A stretch of 64,000 nucleotides of DNA, taken from NCBI RefSeq assembly GCF_030068605.1, contig NZ_JASJOU010000015.1:1-64000 (forward strand), read 5' to 3'. The position numbers and the translations under genes were made by a program. The notes beneath the pieces were generated by a model. The model was not told where the DNA came from, made no database searches, and saw only the letters and a list, made by a program, of their open reading frames with translations. Positions 26,022-35,735 of this stretch are shown in pieces. How positions within the stretch are numbered: position 1 is the first letter of the stretch; each line of letters begins with the position of its first letter. This stretch comes from Xanthocytophaga agilis (GTDB lineage Bacteria; Bacteroidota; Bacteroidia; Cytophagales; 172606-1).

Positions 26022-27270
26022 TAGTCAGGATTTAATCGGACAGAGAGCAAAAAATACCCTGTCAGCTGAGCTCAGTGACAGTACCTTGGGCGTCTAACTC
26101 AGAAGGCTTTTTTTTCTGCCAATCCTCCTGTGGGTTGGTGAAGGAGGAATTGGCAGAAAAAATGGAATCACGATAATACTCAATTAACTTCTCTTTTGCT
26201 AGTGGCACGCTCTCCAAAAACGTTTGCATGGGTGTTCTGCCAAAACAATATTTGCCCGAATGGGTGCGCTTAATATTATACTCATTGATCCACACATCCA
26301 GATCGGTTTGCAGTTCTTCGATTGTCCGGTAAACCTTCTTGCGAAACGCAACAGAATAGAACTCCTCTTTTACCGTTTTATGAAAACGCTCACAGATGCC
26401 ATTAGTCTGCGGACTGTATGCTTTGGTCTTGGAATGATCAATGTCCTCAATGGCCAGATACAGTTGATACTCGTGATGCTCCCTGGCTCCACAATATTCG
26501 CTACCCCGGTCAGTCAGTACTCTGAGTAATCGCAAGCCATGCTGCTCATAAAACGGAACTACCCGATCATTCAGTAAATCGGCCGCTACCAAAGCATTTT
26601 TGCGATCATACAGCTTGGTGAAGGCAACTTTGCTGTAGGTATCGATAAAGGTCTGCTGATAAATATGGCCCACACCTTTGATGTTGCCTACATAATAAGT
26701 GTCCTGGGCTCCCAGATAACAGGGATGATGGGTTTCAATCTCACCGTGGGCCTGCTTTTCGAGCTTGGCTTTTTCCAATGCGGCCAACTGGGCTTCGGTT
26801 AGAACAACACCTTCCTGGGCGGATTTGACTTCCAGGGCTTTTAGCCGCTTACTCATTGTTTCCAGATTGTGTCTGAGCCAGATGCTTCGTACTCCTCCTG
26901 GTGAGATGAGAATGCCTTGTTTTTTCAATTCATTGCTGGCCCGCAGTTGGCCAAAGGCAGGTTGATCAATGGCCAGTTGGGTGACAGCCTGTTCAATGTG
27001 AGCTTCAACTCGATTCTTCAGGATAGGTTTTCTGCGGCTGATCTCTTGCAAGGCAACCGCGCCGCCTTTTTCGTAGAGTTCTTTGAAGCGATAAAAGCTG
27101 TCCCGGCTGTAGCCCATCACTTTACAGGCTTTGGAGACATTACCTAAAAGGGAGGCCAGTTCAAGCACTCCCACCTTGTTTTTGATGATCTTTTCTTGAG
27201 TTGTCATCGGCTTAATCGTTTGTAGAAGTTACTATTTTTTTTCAGTAACTGTCCGATTAAGTCTTGACTA
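26022..27270 (-). mobile_element. Complete IS481-family insertion sequence
   Basis: Terminal inverted repeats 26022-26043 (TAGTCAGGATTTAATCGGACAG) and 27249-27270 match at 20 of 22 positions and enclose a single transposase gene. No target duplication is evident by eye. Confidence 0.88.
26062..27207 (-). CDS. IS481-family transposase
   Basis: The 381-aa product has an N-terminal helix-turn-helix ([21 protein letters not shown]), a second HTH ([12 protein letters not shown]) and an rve-type integrase core. The DDE residues lie in [23 protein letters not shown] and [15 protein letters not shown]. It cuts and pastes the element. The frame is full length and starts 42 bp inside the right terminal repeat. 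Unlike the IS3 and IS982 copies nearby, it has no internal hairpin insertion, so it is probably the youngest arrival. Confidence 0.92.
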   Translation of the reverse strand: MTTQEKIIKNKVGVLELASLLGNVSKACKVMGYSRDSFYRFKELYEKGGAVALQEISRRKPILKNRVEAHIEQAVTQLAIDQPAFGQLRASNELKKQGILISPGGVRSIWLRHNLETMSKRLKALEVKSAQEGVVLTEAQLAALEKAKLEKQAHGEIETHHPCYLGAQDTYYVGNIKGVGHIYQQTFIDTYSKVAFTKLYDRKNALVAADLLNDRVVPFYEQHGLRLLRVLTDRGSEYCGAREHHEYQLYLAIEDIDHSKTKAYSPQTNGICERFHKTVKEEFYSVAFRKKVYRTIEELQTDLDVWINEYNIKRTHSGKYCFGRTPMQTFLESVPLAKEKLIEYYRDSIFSANSSFTNPQEDWQKKKPSELDAQGTVTELS

Positions 27271-27425
27271 GTTCATATAAATATATCTAATTGAAGTAAA
27301 TTGGGATGTTCTAACCCTATTTTGTAGAATATCTTTTATCCTTTCAAAAATTTATTCTAATACATGGAAAGACTACCAATTTCTTATTAGAACTTTTAAC
27401 TACATTTTTTTGGCCAGCTTAAAAT

Positions 27426-28100
27426 TTATCTGCGAGTAAAGATCCGAGTTTTCAGAATTGCAATTTTCCACTTATAAGATGATCCTTGTAATGGATATTG
27501 TTTCTTTTTAAGAATTTTGGACAATCCTTCTTTTCGAAATTTATCAATCCATTCTGAATATAGTTTATCTATCTCGTTCATTTTCTCCTCTGTTCGATCA
27601 TATCTCATAGTGTATGATTCGAATCGAACAATCCTTAACGTATCATCTACGCCAAAGTGCCTTCCAGAACGATTATAGATTGCATCCAAATCATAAATTC
27701 CATATTTATCTGCACTATCATTTGAGACTAAATAGCCTACAAATCCACGATGCCATTTTGATTTGATTAATTGGGAGTCATTGTTAGTTATAATAAGCCA
27801 AATCCAAAAATATGCTTTCAGTTTTAGGGAGGTGTAAGGCTCAGAAATGGGAGGATAGGATTTTTCTTGCCGTGACAAGCTATCTATATCTTCACTTGTA
27901 TACCATGCATCGGTTTGAGGTTTATAGAACTTTTGAGCAAAAACCATAAGTTGATCTATAGTTGCTTCTCTACCATATCTTATTAACAACGACTTTATTG
28001 AGTCTGATTCTAAAGCGGCTCTAATTATGTTTTCATCACTTTGAGCAATAACACTCAAAGTGATGAAATTCACAAACAACAAACTAAATATCTTTTTCAT
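27426..28100 (-). CDS. Putative periplasmic immunity protein (RHS cassette 1)
   Basis: The 224-aa product has a signal peptide (MKKIFSLLFVNFITLSVIAQS) and no lipobox. The mature part resembles the product of 31369-31833: both share IRxLLxxDSI, LxxxYGxxxxI, FxPQxDAWY and AFYWIWLIxT-type segments. Each lies directly downstream of an RHS tip with the same toxin type (28112 and 31830), so they are most likely cognate immunity proteins neutralising that toxin in the periplasm. I know of no family name. The gene is 11 bp downstream of its RHS tip. Confidence 0.65.
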   Translation of the reverse strand: MKKIFSLLFVNFITLSVIAQSDENIIRAALESDSIKSLLIRYGREATIDQLMVFAQKFYKPQTDAWYTSEDIDSLSRQEKSYPPISEPYTSLKLKAYFWIWLIITNNDSQLIKSKWHRGFVGYLVSNDSADKYGIYDLDAIYNRSGRHFGVDDTLRIVRFESYTMRYDRTEEKMNEIDKLYSEWIDKFRKEGLSKILKKKQYPLQGSSYKWKIAILKTRIFTRR

Positions 28101-28111
28101 TTAATCACCAG

Positions 28112-29095
28112 TTATTTTTTGTCTGATTTTTCAAATTGTTCATTGGAGACTTCTTTTATTCCTGAAGCTTTTGTTCCTGTCTTGCTAGCTTGGTAAGACC
28201 CATTATTTTCTTTAACAACCATATGAGGGCTTTCCTTTCGAAGTACAGAATATTTCTTATCCATATAATTCGCCTTTGTATGTGGTTTAGTAAGACCAGG
28301 ATCCTTCGCGGTACCACCTTTGGAATTAACTGTATTACTGTCCATATATTTTTCAAAATGTACACTTTGACCCGCTTTATTTTTGTATGCTCCTACATCT
28401 CCAGCTTTGGGTTCCTTACCAGATGATAAAGTTCTATAATCATCATCATTTTGAATAGTTTCATCAAAGTCTAATGTTGACATATTTAACTCCTCACCTC
28501 CAACTACATTACCTGTACAGTCACGAGAGCAATCGCCTGTTCTTTCTAAAGAAACCGGGGCACTTATTTCATTACTACCATTATATCTCTTAACTTCATA
28601 AAGTTTTGCATTTCCTCCTTCTGTAGCTCTATACGCCTCTATTTCAGTGCCTTTATCTGTAAGGATTTTACCTTTGTCACCATAAAAAACTTCATAAGCA
28701 GTGTATGATCCTTTTGAATCAGTCCCTTCTCTAGTCCTCCCAGTTGGAACAAGGGTATTTTTCTCTGTAACCGTAAATATAATTTTACCATTTGGATCAG
28801 TGACAGTATTTCCATCAGAGTCTATAAACTTTAAAGGATTATTGAGCACAAAACTATAGGGCGAATACTCGGAATATTTACTGGCAACAGGGTCTATCAC
28901 ATGCCATCTACCCAGTTGCGCGTCATACATTCTAGCCCCATAATCTGACCAGTTTAATCCAGATTCCTCCTGCTTTTCTTTTCCATTATACTGAAATTTA
29001 TGGTTAGGATTACCCTGTAACTCAATACTGACCAGATTCAATCTCCAGAGATTCCCGATGGAAAGCGGGATAAAACCCATGATTCTCTTGAACAA
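28112..29095 (-). CDS. RHS C-terminal tip, putative Cys/His amidase toxin (cassette 1)
   Basis: A displaced RHS C-terminus: [33 protein letters not shown] and [19 protein letters not shown] are the conserved RHS junction, followed by a variable toxin of about 200 residues. The toxin has [13 protein letters not shown], then [19 protein letters not shown] and NSKGG, a Cys...His layout like papain/NlpC-type amidases. A homologous tip is at 31830. The secreted immunity partner (27426) suggests action on the cell wall. The RHS core and export signal are missing, so this is a silent donor cassette. The first 18 residues are not RHS: the HYDPWG codons are replaced by a hairpin-bearing segment (29045-29083). 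Confidence 0.7.
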   Translation of the reverse strand: MFKRIMGFIPLSIGNLWRLNLVSIELQGNPNHKFQYNGKEKQEESGLNWSDYGARMYDAQLGRWHVIDPVASKYSEYSPYSFVLNNPLKFIDSDGNTVTDPNGKIIFTVTEKNTLVPTGRTREGTDSKGSYTAYEVFYGDKGKILTDKGTEIEAYRATEGGNAKLYEVKRYNGSNEISAPVSLERTGDCSRDCTGNVVGGEELNMSTLDFDETIQNDDDYRTLSSGKEPKAGDVGAYKNKAGQSVHFEKYMDSNTVNSKGGTAKDPGLTKPHTKANYMDKKYSVLRKESPHMVVKENNGSYQASKTGTKASGIKEVSNEQFEKSDKK

Positions 29096-29136
29096 TCAGA
29101 TCTTTTGTGTAGTTAACAGCAACAGCTTAAAAAGAG

Positions 29137-29171
29137 AAACCCCTGAATTATTTTCATAAATCCAGGGGTTT
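29137..29171 (-). terminator. Terminator
   Basis: AAACCCCTG/CAGGGGTTT stem (9 bp) followed on the minus strand by CTCTTTTT. It closes the transcript of the lipoprotein gene at 29310. Confidence 0.7.
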
Positions 29172-29309
29172 AGTTATTTGGTGAGGTCCCGAGCAGACCT
29201 TGTTATATTGTGTAAATATCTGACTTACAGGTATTAGTCTTAATCTTAAAACCTAATATCTATAAATGCATTTCACAATGTAAAGTAAGCAATTTTTCCT
29301 CCTACGAGC

Positions 29310-30122
29310 TTAACCGTTTGGCTTGTCCAACCAACAATCATATGTTCGTTCTCCATCGTTGTAATTAAAGAAAATAATACCTAATTGCTTATTAGCATAT
29401 ATTTCATGTATAGAAGGAGAGTGACTTGTTATGTGATCAGGAACTTTATTAGAAAATATCTTAAAAAGATGTCCTTTAATATTCTTTTCAGGTCTTTGAA
29501 CTTTTATCAATCCACTAAAGCCAGTAGGATTATTGCTATTCCAAGTGATAGTATCCAGATTTGTAAAAATCAAAAAATTTGAATCTTTCAGACTATCTGG
29601 AAAATAAAAAGGTTTTTTCATTTGCTTTGTAAATACTTTTTCTGCTAAAGCAGCATAGCCTTCTACTCTATACAGAAGTGTGTCTCCCTTCCAACCTACA
29701 TAGTCGAAGTAACTATTATTTGTTTTATCATCCAACATTCTGAATCTATAATATGTTCTTCCATTTATGGATGTATCTGTATTTGATAGAAAAATATAAC
29801 TGTTTTTTTCCAAATTGATTGAATCTTTATATAGTGAATCTGTACAACTACATTTGTAAGTGGAAAGTGTATCCATTAAATGGAAAAAGCCACGAGAAAC
29901 AGAATCTATAGGCAAATTCAAATACACTAATGGATCTGAATTTGCCTTTAATTGCACATGTTCCGATGAATGTTTTTTACTTACACAACAACTAATAAAA
30001 AAGAGAAGAAGAAATCTACTAAGTTTAATTAGTCTTGTATCAAGAACCAGTTCGAATTTAGAATCCAGTCCCTTGACCAGTCTTAGTATTATCTGCCTTG
30101 TTTTGCTGAGGTAATTTTTCAT
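29310..30122 (-). CDS. Putative immunity lipoprotein (RHS cassette 2)
   Basis: The 270-aa product has a hydrophobic stretch ending FFISCCVS (about residues 35-46), a lipobox-like signal, preceded by an unusually long N-terminal extension that overlaps the upstream toxin gene by 65 bp. No in-frame ATG, GTG or TTG lies closer to the signal, so the overlap may be real (translational coupling) or an ATT start may be used. The mature protein is beta-rich, with no family I recognise. Position directly after the RHS tip 30058 makes it the likely immunity partner. A terminator follows at 29137-29171. Confidence 0.55.
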   Translation of the reverse strand: MKNYLSKTRQIILRLVKGLDSKFELVLDTRLIKLSRFLLLFFISCCVSKKHSSEHVQLKANSDPLVYLNLPIDSVSRGFFHLMDTLSTYKCSCTDSLYKDSINLEKNSYIFLSNTDTSINGRTYYRFRMLDDKTNNSYFDYVGWKGDTLLYRVEGYAALAEKVFTKQMKKPFYFPDSLKDSNFLIFTNLDTITWNSNNPTGFSGLIKVQRPEKNIKGHLFKIFSNKVPDHITSHSPSIHEIYANKQLGIIFFNYNDGERTYDCWLDKPNG

Positions 30123-31089
30123 TAAATTGTGCCGGTAAAGATTGTTGGAGATTTTCGAGGAATCTTAGATTTTTAAGCTGTAATATCATTGATTCTGCGG
30201 GAGTACCTGCAGCTGCTTTCTGATCAATACCTGCTTTTTCAACTCCCAAAACAGCATGATCATCAGCTGCAGATCCACCACCCAAATCAATATGTGCTTT
30301 TATTTCATGCCATAAGGTAAATGCTTTATCATAAATAGAATATTTAGCCCATTGCCCTTTATTTTCTAAATAATCTTGATTTATAGAAACAAACGAAATC
30401 TTATTAAGAGGGTTCTTAACTTTTATTCCAGATAGTGTGATATGGTCCATTGAACCCTGATTTGGCTTGTTCAAGACTGCCCATGAAAGATCTATCACAC
30501 CTTTTTTATCTATCATTTTAAATGGTTTGATGGCACCATAGTAAATTGTAGACCCAGAACTATTTATCCTATCATTAAATGGTTGGACAGTAATATAAAT
30601 ATCACTTGTTTTACTCGCTTCATAATGCTCCATTAATTTCTTACCATCTTCTGTTTTCATTAGTTTCTCTCGCATTCGTTCTAAAATTTCAAGATGTTTT
30701 TCAGAAATTAACTTAATCTGACCATTTATCACTACATAAACGCTATCTCCTTGGATATCAACCGTTGACATAGGATTATTAAGTGTATATTGATATGGAG
30801 ATAGCAAGTTGTATTTCTCTGTAAACTTATCTATGGAATGCCACCTGCCAAGCTGTGAGTCATAATTCCTGTAACCATAATCTATCCAATTCAGACCGAA
30901 TTCTTCCTGTTTCTCTTTTCCATTATATTGAAACTTATGATTGGGACTACCTTGTTTCTCAATACCCACTAAATTTAAACCCCATGGATCATAATGATTT
31001 TCCTGAACAATAGGAGACTGCACATGGGTAATCTGTAAGTTATCAAACCAAACCTGCGTATCTGACTCGTTAGCAACGAATATATGCAC
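30058..31089 (-). CDS. RHS C-terminal tip with putative metallopeptidase-like toxin (cassette 2)
   Basis: The N-terminal part is the end of an RHS core ([59 protein letters not shown]) and the remaining 230 residues are a toxin tip. A motif LWHEIKAHIDLGGG could be a metal site, but the spacing is HExxxH rather than the standard HExxH, so enzymatic type is uncertain. The frame continues a few codons upstream of the listed Met in RHS sequence. With no core or signal peptide this is a displaced cassette. The paired lipoprotein gene overlaps its 3' end. Confidence 0.65.
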   Translation of the reverse strand: MHIFVANESDTQVWFDNLQITHVQSPIVQENHYDPWGLNLVGIEKQGSPNHKFQYNGKEKQEEFGLNWIDYGYRNYDSQLGRWHSIDKFTEKYNLLSPYQYTLNNPMSTVDIQGDSVYVVINGQIKLISEKHLEILERMREKLMKTEDGKKLMEHYEASKTSDIYITVQPFNDRINSSGSTIYYGAIKPFKMIDKKGVIDLSWAVLNKPNQGSMDHITLSGIKVKNPLNKISFVSINQDYLENKGQWAKYSIYDKAFTLWHEIKAHIDLGGGSAADDHAVLGVEKAGIDQKAAAGTPAESMILQLKNLRFLENLQQSLPAQFNEKLPQQNKADNTKTGQGTGF

Positions 31090-31133
31090 ATAAATCGGTT
31101 ACAGGTTTAGTTGAACAGCCTCTTAAAAGATAT

Positions 31134-31163
31134 AAAGCCCATACCTATTACAGTAAGGGCTTT
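31134..31163 (-). terminator. Hairpin, possible terminator
   Basis: AAAGCCC/GGGCTTT stem with a 16-nt loop; T-rich on the minus strand after the stem. It lies 65 bp beyond the end of the interrupted immunity gene. Confidence 0.4.
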
Positions 31164-31227
31164 ACTTTAAATGATGTTATTGGCTCTTGTTATTTCTCAA
31201 CACAGATAGAATGCATAATACAATGGG

Positions 31228-31833
31228 CTACTTGTCTTTTTTCTTTCTCCTTTCATACTCTTGTAGAATCAACGATTTTTCACTTTTCCAGTAGTAGTTT
31301 AAATTATTCATTGGCGTGCTATTCTTCGATCTTAGATCATCCAATTTTTGTGTTTGCAAAAGATTAATCTAAGACTTATAGGCCTTACTAAGTTCATTCT
31401 CTGAATTATTCCACCTTTTAACCAAGGCGAAGTTACTTTTACTTTTATCTCTCACTAAATCATACAAAATCAGAGAGTCTCTTCTGTCTATAAGAAGTCC
31501 CAGGTATTTATCTTTTACTCGCTGTGTTTGCTTTGTAACTATAAGCCATATCCAATAAAATGCCTGCATTCGCATAGAAGTATAATGAGTGGATACCATC
31601 AACTCTACTAAAACCGAATCTACATCTTGCAAATCATACCAAGCATCCTTTTGGGGATTGAATTCATACTCCGCATAATGCATAAGTTTGCGTATGGCTT
31701 CTGTCTCACCATATTTACTGACAAGCATATGAATGGAATCCTTCTCCAACAAGTTGCGGATTTCTCCTTTCGTTTGTCCCCAGCCAACTTGACTCAAGAA
31801 ACTTAATAGTATAATAAAAATAAAAAGTTTCAT
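31228..31833 (-). pseudogene. Putative immunity protein (RHS cassette 3), with in-frame TAG
   Basis: A signal peptide (MKLFIFIILLSFLSQVGWGQ) leads a protein related to that of 27426. The frame stops at TAG after 154 codons (31369) but stays open in the same frame for 46 further codons (NLLQTQKLDDLRSKN ... QEYERRKKKDK) to a TAG at 31228. The paralogue has Trp at the equivalent place (SEWIDKF against KS-stop-IN), so a TGG to TAG change is the simplest explanation. The start overlaps the stop of RHS tip 31830 by 4 bp, as expected for a coupled toxin-immunity pair. Confidence 0.6.
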
Positions 31834-32747
31834 TTTTTTACTGCTGCTTGAACTGCTTTCTTAATTTTTTCAAATGCTTCGTTGGAGACCTGTGTTATAC
31901 CTGAAGCTGTTTTCCCATTACGGGTAGCAGTGTAAGATCCATTATTTTCTCTTACAACTGTGTGTGGACTCCTTTTGCGAACAACAGAATATTTATTATC
32001 CATAAACTTTGATTTTGAGTGAGGAGGTGTCAGGCCAGGATCTGGTTCCCATCCACCTTTTGAATTGACTTCAGTTGGACTTTTATATACTTCAAAATGC
32101 TCTTGTTGCCCTTGCTCATTAGTATATACTCCAACATCACCTGTTTGGGGAGTTTCTTTACCAGAAAGTGTAGTATAATTATCATCCTGAGCTATTTTAG
32201 CATAATCCTCAGTAGCCATATTCACGACAGCTCCTCCAAATGCATTACCAGTACAATCACGTGAGCAATCTTTGATTGCCTGACCCTTTTGCTCACTACC
32301 GTCATACTTTATTTTAGTTTCACTTCTAACTTCATTTGATGTAGCTCTGAAAGCTTTCAACTCAGTGCCCTTATCTGTTAATATCTTTCCTTCAACACCA
32401 TAATAATACACTTTTGTTACATTACCTTCTCTATCTTCACGCGCATATTGAAGATGCCATCCTTCTTCACTTGTAGCAGTGAAAACAACATTTCCTTTCG
32501 GATCAGTAACAGTATTACCATCTGGATCGATAAACTTTAAAGGATTATTGAGCACAAAACTATAGGGCGAATACTCGGAATATTTACTGGCAACAGGGTC
32601 TATCACATGCCATTTACCCAGTTGAGGATCATATTGCCTTGCTCCATAATCCATCCAGTTCAGACCGAACTCTTCGTGCTTCTCTTTTCCATTGTACTGA
32701 AACTTATCATTAGGATTACCCTTAGTTTCAATACCTGCCAGATTCAA
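31830..32747 (-). CDS. RHS C-terminal tip, putative Cys/His amidase toxin (cassette 3)
   Basis: The RHS junction ([49 protein letters not shown]) is followed by a toxin homologous to that of 28112: [37 protein letters not shown], then SPHTVVRENNGSYTATRNG. The Cys and His fit a papain-like or NlpC/P60-like amidase; this is inferred from motif order only. RHS sequence extends to about 32775 and then breaks off at unrelated DNA. The cassette lacks core and export signal. Confidence 0.68.
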   Translation of the reverse strand: MNLAGIETKGNPNDKFQYNGKEKHEEFGLNWMDYGARQYDPQLGKWHVIDPVASKYSEYSPYSFVLNNPLKFIDPDGNTVTDPKGNVVFTATSEEGWHLQYAREDREGNVTKVYYYGVEGKILTDKGTELKAFRATSNEVRSETKIKYDGSEQKGQAIKDCSRDCTGNAFGGAVVNMATEDYAKIAQDDNYTTLSGKETPQTGDVGVYTNEQGQQEHFEVYKSPTEVNSKGGWEPDPGLTPPHSKSKFMDNKYSVVRKRSPHTVVRENNGSYTATRNGKTASGITQVSNEAFEKIKKAVQAAVKK

Positions 32748-32890
32748 TCCCCACGGATCATAATGATTCTCTTTCTTGTATTATTATTGATTCTATGTGA
32801 TAGCATCCATGATGCTAGTAGTTATAAGTTTATCGATCCTAGTCTATCAACAGCACAAACACAACCAATTAAACATAAATAAAAATGAAA

Positions 32891-32922
32891 GATCCTTGCC
32901 AATACTAATTGACAAGGAATCT
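32891..32922 (-). terminator. Terminator-like hairpin
   Basis: Stem with AGATTCCTTG/CAAGGATCTT (nearly perfect) followed by TTCATTTTTATTT on the minus strand, 25 bp after the stop of the gene at 32948. Confidence 0.55.
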
Positions 32923-32947
32923 ATGTAATCTTTTATGGATTATTTTA

Positions 32948-34402
32948 TTATCTAATTTTAGAATGAGATAACTGGAACTTACCTTTAATCAATTTATATG
33001 TTTTTTTATATTTCTTTTTTGGATATTCTTCTTGTAAAAGAAGTTGAATTGCCTTGTTTTGAACTTCAATACTAACCTCTCGCTTAAATGATGTGGTAGG
33101 CTTGCAGAAGGTCTCTGTATCCCCATGAAAGTCTAGCATAAGCTGGCTATGGAATGCTTTTGTAAAGCCATTTTTTGTATAAGCAAACACTGTTATCCAA
33201 GTGTCATCGGAGCAAATATCTGAGTATTTGTGAGTTGAACTTATAATTTTTTCATTACCGAACTCTTTCACTTGCAAATCACTTATTGCAGCCAATTCTT
33301 CACTATAAACTAGATTTCCATTATTAACATAAATTGCAATACTACTTTTTCCACCCATCAAATTAGCAAATAATACATAATTAGATTTACTACCACTGAT
33401 ATATACCACATCTTCCATAACAAGTATATCTTTAGAAGCATGGTTCTCCAAAATCTTTTTATGAGATATAGTATTACTTATCTGGTAGTAACTACCCTGT
33501 TTCCAATAGATATATGAAAAAAGAGTATCCAATCGAATTGTTCTTCGGTCTGGTTTTTGGAAAGACATTTGTTGAGCTTGTGTTCCAAAACTGGAACACA
33601 ACAGATATAAGAAGATAAGCAAACACCGATTCATACCCAATTTGAATTTATAGAATTTAAAACTATTGGAATTAACACCTTGTACCTTGACCTCACTTAA
33701 TATAGAGAAGTTCCAGTTTGGTGCTTTACCACCTGCCATTGATTTTGGGCTATAGTATAAAAGAGCCCCCTCTGTTTTTGTACCTGTTCCATAGTAAGTT
33801 TTGATTGCTGCCTGAATGGATTGTGTATAAGCTGTCTTTTCTTCTGGCGTCTGTTTGGTAGTATTGTTGGGATCATAATATCTCCAATTCTCTGACCGAC
33901 TAGGATCTGCTGCAGAGAATTGATAAGTTTGCCCTCCTTTCTTATTTGTAGCAGATTGTTCAGTAACATCTTTGTAGGTATCAGGAAATTTATCACTCTC
34001 TACTCGATTTTTTATTACATCACCAACGGCTTCCTTACTAGTTTGGTTTTCACCACCTGCTTCAGCATATATCATTCTGGATAAAACCCCAATATCACTG
34101 TCTTGTGTTACTTCCGTTAAAGGGCCACTGTTAGGACGAACACATGAGTTAGAAGAACTATTCAAATAATTGGTGACATCTATATCAGACCGTGCTTCTT
34201 CTTGGGTTAGTTGACTATTATCTGTTGTTTCTCTTATATACACCCGGTTATCATCACGACCATCATTTCCTATATGTTCTCCATTTACGTTATAGATATC
34301 TCCAGGAATCATCCCGTCTGGATCAATAAACCGAACAGGATTGTCAAAGGCATAATTATACGGTGAATGTCTTCGCATTTTCTCAGCCAATGGATCAATC
34401 AC
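32948..34402 (-). CDS. RHS tip with SleB-like wall hydrolase fused in frame to its immunity protein
   Basis: Residues 1-35 are the end of the RHS junction ([18 protein letters not shown]). Residues about 105-255 match SleB/CwlJ-type cell-wall hydrolases: [37 protein letters not shown], and [10 protein letters not shown] near the end. At residue 257 a new start is evident: [20 protein letters not shown], a signal peptide followed by about 205 residues of unknown fold. The two parts are one continuous frame; the second (33634-32948, 228 aa) would be the periplasmic immunity protein. Either the toxin lost its stop codon or both are made, with immunity translated from its own ATG. RHS sequence continues upstream (34403-34555) but with two stops. 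Confidence 0.7.
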   Translation of the reverse strand: MIDPLAEKMRRHSPYNYAFDNPVRFIDPDGMIPGDIYNVNGEHIGNDGRDDNRVYIRETTDNSQLTQEEARSDIDVTNYLNSSSNSCVRPNSGPLTEVTQDSDIGVLSRMIYAEAGGENQTSKEAVGDVIKNRVESDKFPDTYKDVTEQSATNKKGGQTYQFSAADPSRSENWRYYDPNNTTKQTPEEKTAYTQSIQAAIKTYYGTGTKTEGALLYYSPKSMAGGKAPNWNFSILSEVKVQGVNSNSFKFYKFKLGMNRCLLIFLYLLCSSFGTQAQQMSFQKPDRRTIRLDTLFSYIYWKQGSYYQISNTISHKKILENHASKDILVMEDVVYISGSKSNYVLFANLMGGKSSIAIYVNNGNLVYSEELAAISDLQVKEFGNEKIISSTHKYSDICSDDTWITVFAYTKNGFTKAFHSQLMLDFHGDTETFCKPTTSFKREVSIEVQNKAIQLLLQEEYPKKKYKKTYKLIKGKFQLSHSKIR

Positions 34403-34555
34403 ATGCCATCTGCCTAATTGCGCATCATAGAACCTGGCTCTATAATCGATTCAGTTCAGCCCAAAGTCATCCTGTTTCTCTTTCCCATTGTACTAAAACT
34501 TATCATTAGGATTGCCCTGTGTTTCGATTCCGGCCAGATTTAATCCCCAAGGATA
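34403..34555 (-). pseudogene. RHS junction remnant with nonsense mutations
   Basis: In frame with 32948-34402, the sequence reads LNLAGIETQGNPNDKF, stop, YNGKEKQDDFGLN, stop, [16 protein letters not shown]. The stops replace the conserved Gln of FQYNG (CAG to TAG) and the Trp of NWIDY (TGG to TGA). The left end of the IS982 element truncates it. Confidence 0.7.
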
Positions 34556-34582
34556 ATAACTTAACGTGAATTCCGGATTAGT

Positions 34583-35511
34583 TTAAGCAGCCATTGCGTA
34601 TGGGTGTTGTGTGTTTGCAACAAAAATACAAGGTTCATGATCTAATGATTGATAGGCAATCAAAGAAGCCATCATACTGATGAAGGCATTTTCTACCTTC
34701 CGATGATGGGTATGTTCTACATTACAAATAGAGATTAACAACTCATTGACAGACTCGATTAAAGCTCTCTTTTTCAGATAGAGCTGATGATCCAACAATG
34801 AGATAGCCTTTGGTATGGATTTATTCTTTGGTTTGACCAGTAGTTGTAATCCTTGACTGTAAAAATAGTCAAATAAACGGGTGTGATAGCCTTTGTCCCC
34901 TACACAAAAGCCTTCTAGGCCCTTTAACAATTTTTGCAGCAGTTGCCCATTGTTATCAACCACATTACCCGTAGTAAAGCTATAATTGACAATCTGTCCA
35001 TAGGCATTAATGACCAAATGTAACTTAAATCCAGTGAATCGTATCTGATTCACTAACCAGCCTAACGAGGATTTCCCTTTCGAGCTGTATGGGCAAAGAC
35101 TTTATGAGAATGTTCACGTTTAATGTGACAAACAGGCATTCTCTTTGAATCAATAAAGTACAAACCACTTCGGCTAGCTTTCAGACAGGTGTGTAACGAC
35201 CACACATACAATAACGGATAAACACGCTCAATCAAGGCGACAAAACGGGAATAGGAAGGCGCCTTAGGAAAATAAGAACGATACGGTGATAAAATCTGAT
35301 GGCGATAAAAATACTCAAAACATTTATACCCAGATAGATGATAAGCAACCAAAATGGTACAGATTTCCGATTGAGTCAAAGCCGGAGTGCGAGTAGTCTT
35401 ACGCATTTTACCTACCTGATGGTTGTTTTGATAGGATTGGAAAGCAATAGCTAAATCATCCACCTCAATAAAGAGTTCGATTAGTTTATTTTCACTAATT
35501 TGGGCTTGCAT
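34583..35511 (-). pseudogene. IS982-family transposase, broken
   Basis: The N-terminal ORF (35062-35511) has the IS982 helical domain and IDSKRMPVCH...KVFAHTARKG; the C-terminal ORF (34583-35053) has GFKLHLVINAYGQIVNYSFT, FCVGDKGY, LLVKPKNK, KKRALIESVNELL and VEHTHHR. Joining them needs one missing G in the run after ARKG, and removal of an 18-nt insert at 35039-35056 to give GWFTGFKLH, the normal core. As it stands no full transposase is made. Confidence 0.78.
35039..35056 (+). repeat. Micro-insertion, GTATCT family (in IS982 transposase)
   Basis: TCGTATCTGATTCACTAA is inserted in the codons for GWFTGFK. With the flank it gives a perfect 8-bp stem AGTGAATC/GATTCACT around GTATCT. It shares 15 of 18 positions with the IS3 insert at 25131 although the host genes are unrelated and oppositely oriented. 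Confidence 0.65.
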
Positions 35512-35667
35512 AAAGGATTGAGTTAGGTTTTACATCTGGACAATGCAAAACTAGCTATCTTTCAATCCTTTAGCTTTTCCCTAATCCAGAACTCACGTTA
35601 ACTTAAACTTTTTTTGTACGAACTAGATCAATTTGCTTATGTAAAAATTAGTAACATTTGTAAATAT

Positions 35668-35703
35668 AAAAAGTATCTTCCTCGAAAATGAAAGATACTT
35701 TTT
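35668..35703. terminator. Bidirectional terminator
   Basis: Perfect 12-bp stem AAAAAGTATCTT/AAGATACTTTTT with a 12-nt loop, 33 bp after the stop of the lipoprotein gene at 35736. Confidence 0.75.
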
Positions 35704-35735
35704 AGGATTCTGATCAATAGTATAATTTTAAAAAC

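Larger units (their letters stand above)
34559..35603 (-). mobile_element. IS982-family insertion sequence
   Basis: Terminal inverted repeats 34559-34581 and 35581-35603 share TTAACGTGA.TTC.GGATTAG. The single transposase gene between them is broken by a frameshift and a hairpin insertion. The left end is inserted in the RHS codons for DPWG. Confidence 0.8.

Noticed and set aside
9957-31371. Stop-codon reassignment as explanation for repeated in-frame stops
   Set aside because: TAA (gasdermin, WD40), TAG (ParB-like, immunity, RHS) and TGA (RHS) all occur as interruptions, while intact genes end with all three; decay is simpler.
35668-35703. GTATCT in this hairpin as a further micro-insertion
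   Set aside because: It is in the stem, not the loop, outside a gene, and the structure is an ordinary terminator.
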